Notes: generated by a model not told the origin, from the sequence alone. A DNA stretch of 64,000 bases from Margaritifera margaritifera (GCA_029931535.1 JAQPZY010001660.1:1017001-1081000); one strand, 5' to 3'. Counted from the first letter of the stretch, positions 47,413-60,140 are shown. Made by a program: numbers and translations.

Positions 47413-48512
47413 AAACGAGAGTCCCTTGAAGAAACTGACGTTCTTCTGGCCGAAAAGGTAACTGCTGAGTGTTGAAATAATCTTTGATATTCTTCGGCGG
47501 TGACAATACTTTAAAATTAACTGCTGTGGTGGACATAGTGGATGTCAACTTGGCACCATATTCATTTAGGACCAACAAGGCATCATACGAAGCCTTCTGG
47601 TGGAAACCTTATGTTGATATTACTTTCCGTTTTGGAGGAGCAACGATAAAAAAAATTTCGAGATGGATGTCATGGTGGCCATATTCGATATCAAATTGGC
47701 CCCATCTCTTTTTAGTACCAAGTAGACATCATAAGAAGTCTTTTGGTGAAAGGCACAATGTTGATATGGCCAGCCATCTAGGAGAAGTAGTGATAACTAG
47801 ATTTTAAAGATGGTGATTGTGGTAGTCATATTAGAAGTCGGATTGGCAAATTTTTTGTTTATGACCAACTAGACATCATAAGGAGTCTTTCAGTGAAAAC
47901 CCCATGTTGATATGACCATTCATTCAGGAATAATAGTGATAACAAGATTTTTAAGATGGCCACGTTTGCAGGCATGCTGATTGCTTGAATAGCACCAACT
48001 AGACATCATAAGAAGTTATTTAGAAAAAGCGCCGTATTGATACGACCAGGAGTAGTGATAACAATATTTTAAAGATGGCCGCTGTGGTGGTCATATTGGA
48101 CATTAGATCGACACCATTTTCATGTTGGACCAACTATACATCATACGAGGTCTTCTGGTGTAAACCCCATGGCATTATTACTTTTCGTTCAGGAGGAGTT
48201 GCGATAACAAGATTTTTAAGATGGCCACTGTGCCATCCATATTGGACATCAAATCGGCACCATTTTCGATAAGGACCAACTAGACATCATATGAAGTAGT
48301 GTAGTGAAAAACTCATGCTGATATCACCGCGAGGCACCGTTTTCATTTAGGACCAACTAGATCATGGGATGAATGTGTGTGTGTACAGTTCATGGCAATC
48401 CTCCAAGTAGTTTAGGAGGAGTAGCGATAACAAACTTGTGCAAACGGACGGACGGACGACGGTTTTAGACCACCCCATAAGCTCCTCTGGTATATGACCA
48501 TCAGAGCTAAAA
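47413..48512 (+). mobile_element. Pearl-like satellite-cored repeat, copy 4
   Basis: Starts AACGAGAGTCCCTTGAAG, carries about six core units and ends with ACGGACGGACGGACGACGG and CATAAGCTCCTCTGGTATAT. Orientation as in the other copies. Confidence 0.78.
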
Positions 48513-49395
48513 AGTAGTAACGTTAAGTTTCATGAACAGTCTGTGACTGTCTGATCAATAGAACATTTGTGGCATTAAGATAATATACGGTAGATGCCCA
48601 ATTCCTTATTTCTCTAAACAGTGCATTCAGCACTTCATTTTTTCTGACGGTCTGGCATGTAGGTGCAACATTTCTTTCCAGGAATGCGCATCCTACACAC
48701 ACTTTATGTTGTTTAGGAATGAATAATTTACCTAAAAACCTTGTATCAGGGCGGATATTTACCTAAATCACACGGGAAGAATGAGTTGACTAGCTTTTTC
48801 CTCAAGTTAAGGCACTTATGTTAACGACTGGAGTTAAATAAGAATTATTCTTCCCTCAGCAAGTACAGGAAACGAAATATATTTGTACAGCTTTACACTG
48901 ACTGTTTACATTTTCTTTACAGATTGAGTATGCGTTTTTGCTTCCCCAGAGAGAAGGAAACTGGGGTAATTAAGCATGCATCTGCCTTCGAGAGTCGTTT
49001 ATAATTATTGCCACAGGTTCGTTTGCAGAAATTGTTTCTTTGTACTTGCATCACCCTCCCCCCCCCCCCCTTCGCAACACAGTTGCTTTCAAATTAAATT
49101 CCACACTAATAACATCCGTTTTTCTTTTTCTATATAATAATACCAGCATATAGTTAGTTCACTGCGGAAATACAGGATCGTAATTTTATAATTGCTGAAA
49201 GCAAGAAGATTGCTTTTCCTTTTGCAATGACGATTGCTTCTATGTAGAAGAATCTTTAAGTGGTATATCTACATGTCATGCATTAACAGCGACAGCAAGA
49301 TTGGTTTGATTTACCATTCATCAAACAGACATAGACGATAGGGTCACTCTATGGAAAGCAAATAATATCAAAATTAGTCATTAAAGAAACAATGT
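48513..49395. other. Receptor intron, no recognised feature
   Basis: AT-rich intron with a poly-C tract at 49057-49070. Nothing else recognised. Confidence 0.5.
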
Positions 49396-49830
49396 TTATT
49401 GTGAATATTCGCAAAACAATTTACAATATTCACAAAGATATTGCAAATACACGCAATAACATTTCGAATATTTGCAATAAATTTTGCGAATATTCGCAAT
49501 AAAATTTAAGTATATTTGCAATCTTTTGGCGAATATTTGCAATAATATTGTGAATAAACTCAATTGTATTCCATTTATTTGCAAATGTATTGGGAATATC
49601 AGCAGCACCTTTGAGAATATTTGCAGTACTTGTTCGAATTTTCCAAGATTATTGCGAGTAAACGCAATTATATTGCATTTATTTTCAAATGTATCATTAA
49701 TATCGCAGTACCTTTGCGAATACACGTAATACATTTGCAAATATTTGCCTTTGCGAATATTTGCTAATCTCGATATTATTGCGAATACTCCCAACACATT
49801 TGCGAATATCCGCAATTCTTTAGGTACTTT
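49396..49830. repeat. Self-complementary GCGAATATTCGC-type repeat block, left
   Basis: Many irregular repeats of palindromic words such as TTGCGAATATTCGCAA, spaced about 30 bp. The words read nearly the same on both strands, so long frames appear on both. A second block of the same family lies at 51770-52060, on the far side of the CCAT-rich satellite. Confidence 0.85.
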
Positions 49831-50049
49831 TTGCCATGTACATATAAATGTATGTATATACATTTCGATGTCGATGTATGTGTGTATGTTTGTATTTACG
49901 TAAGCGACCCTGTACGTAAATTTGATTATAAAGGTATGTCTGTTTGCATGTGATTATCGATGAATATCTGTACTAATTTGTATGTATGCATGTACGCATG
50001 TATCGACGGATGGATATATTTGAGTTTTTATGTATCTATCTGTGCCGAT

Positions 50050-51500
50050 ATGTTAGTCTTATCCATCCATCCATACACAAATACATATATAAATCCATCC
50101 GTACATCCATAAACAGATTCATCCATCCATACAAAGATACGTATATAAATCGTTACATCCATATAGATACATATATTAATCCATCTATCCATACGGAGAT
50201 ACATATATAAATCCATCCATCCATACACTGATACATATATAAATCCATCTATCCATACAGATACATACATCAATCCTTCCATCCATACACAGATACATAT
50301 ATAAATCCATCCATCCATACACTGATACATATATCAATCCTTCCGTCCATACACAGATACATATATAAATCCGTCCATCCATACACAGATACATATATAA
50401 ATCCATCCATCCATACACTGATACATATATCAATCAATCCATCCATACACAGATACATATATAAATCCGTCCGTACATACACAGATACATATATAAATCC
50501 ATCCATCCATACACTGATACATATATCAATCCGTCCATACATACACAGATACATATATAAATCCATCCATACATACACAGATACATATATAAATCCATCC
50601 ATCCATACACTGATACATATATCAATCCTTCCGTCCATACACAGATACATATATAAATCCGTCCATCCATACACAGATACATATATAAATCCATCCATCC
50701 ATACACTGATACATATATCAATCCTTCCATCCATACACAGATACATATATAAATCCGTCCGTACATACACAGATACATATATAAATCCATCCATCCATAC
50801 ACTGATACATATATCAATCCGTCCATACATACACAGATACATATATAAATCCATCCATACATACACAGATACATATATAAATCCATCCATACATACACAG
50901 ATACATATATAAATCCATCCATCCATACACTGATACATATATAAATTTTTCCATCCATACACAGATACATATATAAATCCATCCATCCATACACTGATAC
51001 ATATATCAATCCGTCCATACATACACAGATACATATATAAATCCATCCATACATACACAGATACATATATAAATCCATCCATACATACACAGATACATAT
51101 ATAAATCCATCCATCCATACACTGATACATATATAAATCCATCCATATATACACAGATACATATATCAATCCGTCCATACATACACAGATACATATATAA
51201 ATCCATCCATCCATACACTGATACATATATCAATCCTTCCATCCATACACAGATACATATATAAATCCATCCATCCATACACTGATACATATATCAATCC
51301 TTCCATCCATACACAGATACATATATAAATCCGTCCATCCATGCACAGATACATATATAAATCAATCCATCCATCCATAAACAGATTCAGCCATCCACAC
51401 AGTTACATATCTAAACCCAGCCATCTATCAATACACAGATACATATATAAATCCATCCATACACAGATACATATCTAAATCCATCCATCCATACATGCAT
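50050..51500. repeat. 32-bp CCAT-rich satellite (about 44 units)
   Basis: Tandem ATCCATCCATCCATACA plus CAGATACATATATAA units with TCAATCCTTCC and GTCCGTACATAC variants that recur in higher-order pairs and triplets. Minus-strand frames of up to 318 codons are artefacts of a repeat with no stop codons in three frames. Confidence 0.93.
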
Positions 51501-51513
51501 TCATTCATATATG

Positions 51514-51514
<1 letters not shown>

Positions 51515-51567
<53 letters not shown>
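51515..51567. repeat. (TA)n microsatellite
   Basis: TA tract following the CCAT-rich satellite. Confidence 0.95.
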
Positions 51568-51568
<1 letters not shown>

Positions 51569-51769
51569 ATACATACAAATATACATACAGTTTTCACAGA
51601 CTTGAATACATACGTTCATACACATGGAAACACACAAATTTACATAGAAATTTGCATAAATAAATACATGAAAACATAAGTAGCTACCTACCGGTCCATT
51701 TACCTGCTTGCCAACGTACCCAGCTCCCTGGTTACAACTCCATCAAAACGAGTTGTGCATATTCTCTAA

Positions 51770-52060
51770 TGTATTACGGATATTCGCAAAGATATCAAAT
51801 ATTCGCAATATTATTGACAATATTCTCAATAGTATAACGAATATTCGCACATATACTGCTAATATTCTCAAGCGTATTGTGAATATTTGCAAACATATTG
51901 CGAATATTTGCAAATATATACATCATTATCGCAAATATTGGCAATATTATTGCGTACATTCGTAATTCTTTTGACAATATTCGCAATACTTTTGCAAATA
52001 TCTGCAAACGTATTGCTAATATTCGCAATATTGTTGCGAATATTCGCAAGAACATTATAG
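51770..52060. repeat. Self-complementary GCGAATATTCGC-type repeat block, right
   Basis: Same repeat family as 49396-49830, with words such as ATTGCGAATATTTGCAA and GTTGCGAATATTCGCAA. Together the two blocks bracket the satellite. Confidence 0.85.
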
Positions 52061-52064
52061 TCTG

Positions 52065-52785
52065 TGTGACTCAAGTTAGCACTAATGGGCTTCCATAGCG
52101 AAATGTCTTTTTGAAAAGAAAACAAAAGTAAACAAATATGTGCTTTGAACCGTTGTCAAACTCTGAGCAATATATTAAATACGTCCCCCACCCTCTCTTT
52201 ACAGGTTGAAGCTAATCGCAGTATTGGCTATGCCTTTTTTCACCTGTTAGCATCTTTGTTGTTGAAATCATCATTATTACAGTCGTCATGGTCATCGGCG
52301 TCCTTGTTTTCGTTTGCATTTTCATAATGGTGATTTTATATGTAGTCTTCATAATCATCATCAATCAAACGAAGATGTTTCTTGGACCAAATATAATCTT
52401 TGTAATTGTACTTTTAGACAATTTTGAATACGGTCACATATTGAAATGTAACAGACTAACATTGAGCCTGTTATCTGCAGCAGGGAAATATATTGAAATA
52501 CATTTTTATACCAGGTTTTGTGTAAGTTAACATAAATGCAACAAAATATTGTACTTTGCGTTTTAATGGTTTTAATTCTGAAAATACCATGCTATCAAAA
52601 TTACATATCATTCCTATAACATGAGGTTTTGTCACCTATATAGAGAAAGTTAAGTCGCTCCATTACATTGCCTAAAATGTAGCAGAAATGACGTCATCGG
52701 GAATTCAAGTCATGAACTGATGTCATCATTTTGGCGTCGCCTACGTACCTACTTCATTAGAAGGTTTCGTTGCCATGTTAACTGT
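52065..52785. other. Receptor intron, no recognised feature
   Basis: Short overlapping plus-strand frames (52145-52530) are rich in Leu/Ile/Val but have no recognised domain or clear splice sites. Confidence 0.5.
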
Positions 52786-52788
52786 AAA

Positions 52789-54268
52789 CAAACAAGAGTT
52801 CCTCGAAGGGACTGGCCCTCAACTAGGCGAAAAGAATTTAAAGGAATTCAAGATTAGACCATTTCTTCCTTTTAATTGCGGAATGTTGAAACCATCTCTG
52901 ATATTCTTCAACGATAACAGATTTTCAAATTAGCTGCTGTGGTGGACATACTGGATGTCAGATTCGCGCACCATTTTCATTTAGAACAAAATAGACATCA
53001 TTCGAAGTGTTTTGGTGAAATCCCCATGTCATAATGATTATCCATTCAGGGGAAGTGGTGACACGATTTTCAAGCTGGCCACTGTGGAAGCCATATTAGA
53101 CATCAAACTGGCCCAGTTTCATTTAGGACTAACTAGACATTATAAGTAGTCTTTCAGATAAGACTCTCTATTGATATGACCATTAATTCAGAAGAAGTAG
53201 TGATAGCAAGATTTTCAAGCTGGCCACTGTGCAACTATATTAGACATCAGATCGGCACCATTTTCATTTAGAACTAACTCGGCATAATAAAAAGTCTTCT
53301 GGTGAAAACACCATCTCAATATCACTTTCCATCCAGGAGGAGTAGTGATAACAAGATTTTCAGGTCTTTTCAGGTCTCCATCTGCACCATTTAGGACCAA
53401 CTAGACATCACAAGAAGTCTTTTGGTGAAAACCTCATGTTGATATGACCAGGAGGAGTAGCGATAACAATAACACGATTTTCAAGATGGCTATATTGGAC
53501 ATCAGATCGGCACCATTTTTCATTTAACACTGAACATGATAAGAAGTCTTTTAGTGAAAATCTCATGTTGATACGACTTTCGATTCAGGAGGAGTAGTGC
53601 TAACAAGATTTTCAAGATAGCCTCTGTGTGGCGGCCATATTGAACATTAGATCGGCACAAGTTTTATTTATGACCAACTGGACATCATAAGAAATCTTTT
53701 GGTGAAAACTCCACGTCGATATGACTTTCTGTTCATTAGGAGTTGCCTTAACAAGATTTTCAAGATGGATGATGTTGCGGTCATATTGGACATCAGATCA
53801 GCACCATTTTTATTTAGGACCAAGAAAACATCATAAGAAGTCTTTCAGTGATAACCCCATATTGATATGACCATCCATATAGGAGGAGTAGCTATAGCAA
53901 GATTTTCAAGATAGCTGCCGTGATTCTATATTGGACGTCATATCGGCACCATTTTCATTTAGGGCGAACAAAACATCATAAGAATTCTTGTGGGGAAAAC
54001 CCCATGTCGATATGACCATTCAGGAGGAGTAGCAAAAGCAAGATTTTCAAGATGGCCGCTGTGGTGGCCATATTTGGTGTCCGAGCAGCCCCATTTTCAT
54101 TAAGTACCAACTAGACTATGGGCTGAATATATGTGTACAGTTTCATGGCAATCCTCCAAGTAGTTTAGGAGGAGTAGAGATAAGAAACGTGTGCACACGG
54201 ACGGATCGACGACGGACGATAGACTATTCCATAAGCTCTTCTGGTATATGACAGTGGAGCTGAAAATG
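52789..54268 (+). mobile_element. Pearl-like satellite-cored repeat, copy 5
   Basis: Starts AAACAAGAGTTCCTCGAAGG and ends with ACACGGACGGATCGACGACG and CATAAGCTCTTCTGGTATAT. It carries about eight core units. Orientation as in the other copies. Confidence 0.78.
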
Positions 54269-54639
54269 GATCTTATTATAGCTTCAACGAACGTAGATTT
54301 AAAAAATATATAGAAACTCTCCGTCAGACATTTCTGATAATTTCATTCACAGGTTTCGAATAAACACTGAGGTGCAGACTTCTTTAACCAATCAATGGCA
54401 GACAAGACGTTTTCTGTGCAACTTCGAAAAGACAATTGTATACTGACTGATTAGATGTCCGTAGTTCATTAAGCTAGCATATAGTCGAAACGGCAACATA
54501 ATTTTCTGAAACCGAACACCCACCCTTTCATCGGACATATTTCTGGGGATTTATTATGAACACAACCGGGTGAGGAATCAACCTAATTAGTACAAATTCA
54601 TTAAAAACAAACCTTTCCTATATTGTTCACTCGTTGTCT

Positions 54640-56480
54640 AATAAATAAGAGACCTTTGCTGGGTTTTTCCCCAATATTTACGGTTATTCATCAGCGAATG
54701 ATGAATGTAAAGAACTGGATGGTAACGTCACGCATACAATGGAACTTCACAACATAAACGTACGCTAATTTTTTCGCGGGAAATATCAATACAATACGTA
54801 TTGGGAATTTAGTTCTGTCTGTTGGAAACAGTGTTTAGCGTTTTGATCCAAAAGGATTTCTTTTACCAATCTTTAAGATTGTTTGCCACACACTTTCTCA
54901 ATACCTATCACTGAATAATCACATAAAGAATAGTTGTTTGCATATAACGCCTTGATACGGGATCATCATTTTTCAAGTTCTAATTTTAGAAAGGCTTAAT
55001 TGTGTTCTTTGGTATAAAGAATCTCCAGTTTGTCCAATATAGGCCATTTTTCCACACGTCTTTAAAAGAAATAGAGTAAATAAGTCCTACTGATTGACAA
55101 TCTATATGGCCTTAGTGTCTGGGTCACTGGATTTAACAGGAAGATACAGATGCTTGTCAGTGGGTTTGGTGTACAATTATATTCGAATTTAGACCCAATC
55201 CAGAATGTCACGGTATCATGGAGTTCTATCTTTTCCAAAGAGTTGAGCATATCCACTTAAATTCTCTGGTGTATTGAATTCGCTAGCCTGTATTAGCTCA
55301 TTAAGTCCATGGATGTAAACATCCCAAATATCGTCAACAAATCTCCAATGTGCCTTTGGTAGTTTTTTGGATCGTTCATTCATGGCTGTGATCATATGGC
55401 TGTGCCCTCCGCTTGCCGGGTCTGATCTCCTTTGCTAGTAGTTATTTGTTGAGTTCTTCTGATGTACTCCCTTCTTTGTACTATTTCTCCATTAGACGCC
55501 TAATCTTGTTTTCATTCTTTTTAGTCAAATGCTCTTTCACTTCCTTGTATGTGTTTTGTATGTGGCACTATCTGTAATGTTCTTTTTTTCATGTAGTCGT
55601 CCATATTTATGATCACTACTCCTGATTCTTTATCTGCATGGACGATGACGATAGAAGTGTCACTGAACAGTTCATATGTTTCTTCTTTTTGTTAATGTTC
55701 ATTTGAAACTTTTTCTTCCAGTCTACGAATTATATTCTCTCTAACCTCCTGTATATATAGGTTTAACCATCGATCATCTCTTCCCGCTCCCGATTTCCAA
55801 TCACTGTGCAACCTGTATTTGGCAAATTCCATTCCAACGTTTTCAGATTTTTCATTTTTGATAGCAACAGAGTCAGAAACATATAAATGTTGTATGGGAT
55901 TGTTAAAAGTCCCACACTTCACATTGTCAGAATGATATAAACACGATCTCTCTATATCAATCAATAATGTCAAACGCTCACTCTAGTGATGAATGGTGAC
56001 ATAATTTATATTACGATTGCAGTCAGGAGCTTTTCTGTATTTGATCCACATGTGGTTTCCATTAAAATATTTTGAAACAAACACCTCTAACCTAAAGCAT
56101 TTACTCATGTCTATGATTTCCGCTTCTGTAGTCAAGTTTGGATTATGACCATTAGATTTAGAAATATTCGCTACATGTTTGCCGAAGTCTTCGTCGATCT
56201 ACACAGAACAAAAGTCTTTGTCTCGTTTTATTATCTCCCCTATTTAATTTTTTTTTCTTTCTGATGGTGTACCTGTGTACCATATACAAATTTAGAAATA
56301 CATCTAAAAGAAATATTTTCCATCTTTTTCTATTTCTACACCGTATCTATTGAATAATTCTGCTGTTCGTATGATATTGTTTCTTTGATCAAAAGTTTGA
56401 TCATTATCTTGGAATGTTCCGTAAATTCACAATGGTGTCTCAGCCCTGTCTCGATCTCATCACCTGATTAGTACCTGATT
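54640..56480 (-). pseudogene. Penelope-like retroelement, decayed copy A (minus strand)
   Basis: Reads right to left. An N-terminal region contains SDNVKCGTFNNPIQHLYVSD and WLNLYIQEVRENIIRRLEEK (55690-55975). Then come the RT catalytic box HWRFVDDIWDVYIHGLNEL (about 55350), LYTKPTDKHLYLPVKSSDP (about 55165), and the GIY-YIG-like KMAYIGQTGDSLYQRTQL (about 55040). The non-coding tail to ~54640 matches the tail of copy B. Stops and frameshifts are frequent. Confidence 0.75.
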
Positions 56481-56500
56481 GAATGTTGTTTGCTGATCGT

Positions 56501-56924
56501 ACATTTTATTTGTGAATGCCTTTTCGGTTACACGGGGAACCACTGCCAATATAAAAATGCATGTGCAAGTTCACCATGTTTGAAGGAGAGGAAATGCATT
56601 GTTAGTGGTGACTACATCAAGTATTGGTGTGAGTGTTGGGATATTCATTTTTATAGAGAGGTCTGTGAGTTTTATAATTTTTGTAATATTTTAAGTACAT
56701 GTTGAATAATGGCACATGCTCGTACAGAGTCATTCTGGGATGGAAATCCGTTCAAGTTCCGTTCGCAGTACATGCTGGTGGCCTACTGACTGTTAATATT
56801 TCCAACTGGTATTCGTGTAACTGTGTCCAGGGCTTCTACGGCAAGTGAGGGCATGCATCCTTTTCTCTGATGGACTGTAGCAAATATATCTTGAGTGACG
56901 TAGAATACGTATTGACACTCAACT
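56501..56924 (+). pseudogene. Duplicated fragment of the receptor EGF exon plus intron
   Basis: Closely similar to the reverse complement of 44277-44704, covering the last two EGF domains of the large exon (CECLFGYTGNHCQYKNACAS, YWCECWDIHFYREVCEFYNF) and about 87 bp of the adjoining intron. The splice donor GGTAAGTG has become GGCAAGTG, and an in-frame stop follows LSTC. Because the intron is included, this is a DNA-level duplication and not a retrocopy. It lies between two Penelope-like copies. Confidence 0.92.
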
Positions 56925-56944
56925 AGTTTTTATGAAGCACTGAT

Positions 56945-57146
56945 CTTAGAATATTGCTGTTGTTGTTCGATGGCTCAAGTTGATTTGTACATACTTCCAC
57001 ACTTTTCTGTATTAACCTGTTATATGTGTCTGATAAAATCCTTTCTTTTACATTATTGATAAGAAGGATTTTAGCGGACACATCTAACAGGTTAATACAT
57101 GAAAGTGTGGATGTATTGAAACAATCAACTTGAACAATCGAACAGA
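56945..57146. repeat. Imperfect inverted repeat (hairpin) between the Penelope-like copies
   Basis: The left arm (about 56965-57049) and right arm (about 57060-57146) are inverted copies, sharing TATTAACCTGTTA/TAACAGGTTAATA, CCACACTTTTC/GAAAGTGTGG and TCAAGTTGATT/AATCAACTTGA. The loop is about 10 bp. The minus strand of the left arm encodes ERILSDTYNRLIQKSVEVCT and the plus strand of the right arm a matching peptide, so both arms derive from one coding sequence. Confidence 0.8.
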
Positions 57147-59927
57147 ACTTTGACACCATCGTGATAATGTGAAATTTGGGACTGTTAACAATATTATACA
57201 ACATTTAGATGTTTATAATCCTACTGCTATCAAAAAAGAAAATTCGGAATTTTTTTTATTCAGATTGGCACTATTTTTATTGAGGACCAACAAGACGTCT
57301 TTTAGTGAAAACCCCATGCTGATATGACCATCCATTCAGGAGGCGCAGCTATAACAAGATTTTCAAGATGGCCACTGTGGCAGCCATATTGGACATCAAA
57401 TAGGCACAATTTTCACCTAGGACCAACTAGACGTGATAAGAAGCCTTTCAGTGAAAACCCCATGTTGATATGACCATCCATTCAGAAGGACTAGCGATAA
57501 AAACATTTTCAATATGGCCGCCATATCAACCAACATGCACGTCAGATCGATCGCTACCATTTTCATTTAGAACCAAGTAGACATCCTAAGAAGTCTTTCA
57601 GTGAAAACCCCATGTTGATATGGCAATCTATTCAGGACTATCGATAACAAGACTTTCAAGATGGCCTCTGTGGCGGCCATACTGGATATCTGAGCAGCAC
57701 CATTTTCATTTAGGACCAACTGGACCGTGAGATAAATGTGTGTGTAAAGTTTAAAGGCAATCTTCCAGTAAGTTTAGGAGGAGTAGCGATAACAAAGTTG
57801 TGCTAACGGACGGACGGACCACAGACGACGGACCATCCCATAAGCACAGTGATTGCATACGGGAAGCGGGCAGAGATCGATGACTGGACCTATCTTTACA
57901 GGAGGTTAGAGTGAGTATAATTCGTAGACTGAAAAACAAAATTCCAAATGAACATTAGCAATAGCCAATAAGGAGGAATAAGCAATGGATGAACTGTTCA
58001 ATGACACTTCTATCGTCATCTGTCATGCAAAGACAGAAACAGAAGTAAGGATCATGCGTAGGGACAACTACATGAGTGAAATTGAAAATGACCTGAAAGA
58101 TAATACCACATACAAGGAAATTGGGGAGGATTTGACCAAACACAATGAAAACAAGATTAAGCGTCTAATGAGAGTTTGTACAACAAAAGGAAGTATATTC
58201 AAAGAATTCGAAATATATCTAATACCAAAGGACACCAGACCGGACAAAATCCAAGTGTGAAACCCAAGATTCATAAAAAGAATCGACCTATGAGAACGAC
58301 TGTCAACGGGGTAACCATCCAACTGAGAAGTTCGCAGAATGTGTTGAAAATCAGTTTGACAAGCGGAATTTAAGATTATATATGAGAGACACAAACGATT
58401 TCATTAACAAGGTCAGTGCTTGAACAGCCATTACCAGAACATACACTATTATTCGGCTTCGATATGAAAGCATTATATCCCAGTGTTTAGAGAAAAAGAG
58501 GCTCATGACGCTTGTAAAAAGGCGCAGGAGTCCCGAAGGAGTAAAATGATCCCTATGGATTCAGTCTTAGAAATTCTAGATACAGATTTGGAAAAAAAAT
58601 AATAACTGTACTATCGATGGAAAACAGTAAACTGAGATCACATCCATATGATCACACCTAGGAATGAACTATGCGAGTACATACACGGAAGAATATGAGG
58701 ACAAATTGTTTCAACGATAACAAAAGCTACCAAAGGAATACTGGCGATTTATTGACGATATTTGGATCCATGGACTTGATGAGCTCAAGGAATTTTACAT
58801 GCTAGCGAATTCAATACACCCGAGATTTCACGTAGAGATGCTTCGGATGTAATAGGATACCTTGATACAGCAACATTCCTGGATAAGGACTTCATCAAAA
58901 CAAAGCTGTACACCAAACCAAGACTCTGTATATCCATGTTAAATCCAGTCATCCACACACCAAGAAACAAACTCGGAATACAATTAAAACACATTTGTTC
59001 GAAAAATGAAAATTACATGAAAAATTGGGAGGAAACTATACCTAACTTGCAAAAGCGCGACTATCCCAGCAATTAATAGTAAAGCAAACGAAAAAGGTTG
59101 ACATGTTGGACAGTGATGATCTTTTGAAGAACAAGCCAAATTGAAAATTGACCATGTGCCACATGTTGAAACATTCTTTAAAGGACTACCAAATATACAT
59201 GAAATATTAAAGAACAGTTAAAAACTCTCCATCATTGACAGCAACTAAAACCAATCTTCCCATATCCACCACTTGCATCAAATAAGATAACCTGAGGGAA
59301 ATTTTAGTTCACAAGCAACACAATATACAATTTCAAACCAAAGAAGAAAATGGGTGTAAACCACGTGGAAAATATTTGTGCAATGTGTAAATATGTGATG
59401 AAATCCAATCATTTCTTCGGGAGAAGAGGAAAGAATATCAAATCCAAGGCCATTTAAATTGTCATTCAGTAGGACTTATTTTCTCTATTTTCTGTAAAAA
59501 GTGTGCAAAAACAGTATGTGTAGGGCGTACATGAGATTCCTTATACCAAAGAACGCAGCTAAACTTTTCCAAAATTTGAATTAGAAAAGTGATTATCTTG
59601 TATCAAAGCATTTTCATACAAAGAGTCACTCTTTACGAAATTATTCAGTTACAGGCATTGAGTAAGTGTATTGTAAATAATCGTAAAGGTGGTAAAGGTA
59701 GGTAAAAGGATAATCTTGGATCAAAAAGCTAAACACTGTCTCCAACAGGATTAAATTCTCAATGTGAATTGTATTAACATTTCCCGCGGAAGTGTTAAGT
59801 AGCATACGTTTGTGTTGTGACGTTAGATTGTATACGTTACGTCACAATGCAATTGTTTACATCCATATACCACTGATGAAGTCGAATTAACCAAACCGTT
59901 TGGAAACTTCCAAAGACTTTATTATTT

Positions 59928-59935
<8 letters not shown>
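57146..59935 (+). pseudogene. Penelope-like retroelement, decayed copy B (plus strand)
   Basis: Shares N-terminal sequence with copy A at 57150-57245 before a pearl-like insertion (57262-57846). It resumes with MDELFNDTSIVICHAKTETE (57985), IKRLMRVCTTKGSIFKEFEI, the RT box YWRFIDDIWIHGLDELKEF (58738), then KLYTKPRLCISMLNPVIHT. Near 59380 a cysteine motif CAMCKYVMKSNHFFGRRGK appears, and near 59490 the GIY-YIG-like FCKKCAKTVYVGRT. The tail ends with CTGATGAAGTCGAATTAACC beside a TA tract. Confidence 0.75.
57262..57846 (+). mobile_element. Pearl-like repeat, copy 6 (truncated)
   Basis: Core units and an ACGGACGGACGGACCACAG 3' end, but it lacks the 5' unique part and stops at CCCATAAGCA. It interrupts Penelope-like copy B. 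Same orientation as the other five copies. Confidence 0.72.

Positions 59936-59990
<55 letters not shown>
59934..59990. repeat. (TA)n microsatellite
   Basis: TA tract at the 3' end of Penelope-like copy B. Confidence 0.95.
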
Positions 59991-59995
<5 letters not shown>

Positions 59996-60089
59996 AGGAA
60001 AACACAAAACAGTTATGTAAACTTTTGTAATTTAAAAGCTTTTTGTGCTTATTGTTTGTCTTGTCTCTGTTTGTGTTGGTCTTTGACAA

Positions 60090-60140
60090 AGACTCAATGA
60101 GAGTCGAAAGCGCTTAGGCTAGTTGAAAAATAGTTTTGCA
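60090..60140 (+). other. Penelope-type 3' hairpin remnant
   Basis: GACTC-AATGA-GAGTC forms a perfect 5-bp hairpin directly followed by GAAAGCGC and preceded by TTGACAAA. This resembles the core of a Penelope-type hammerhead, but it lacks a clear stem I and the CTGANGA core is altered. Confidence 0.35.

Noticed and set aside
50270..51226. 318-codon minus-strand open frame of MYQCMDGWIYICI-type repeats
   Set aside because: It is a 32-bp satellite translated in frame; three frames are open at once and the peptide is purely periodic.
59868..59915. Second hammerhead ribozyme at the end of Penelope-like copy B (CTGATGA ... GAAAC)
   Set aside because: Core words are present, but stem II does not pair next to the cores and no stem I partner follows, so only a degenerate remnant is possible.
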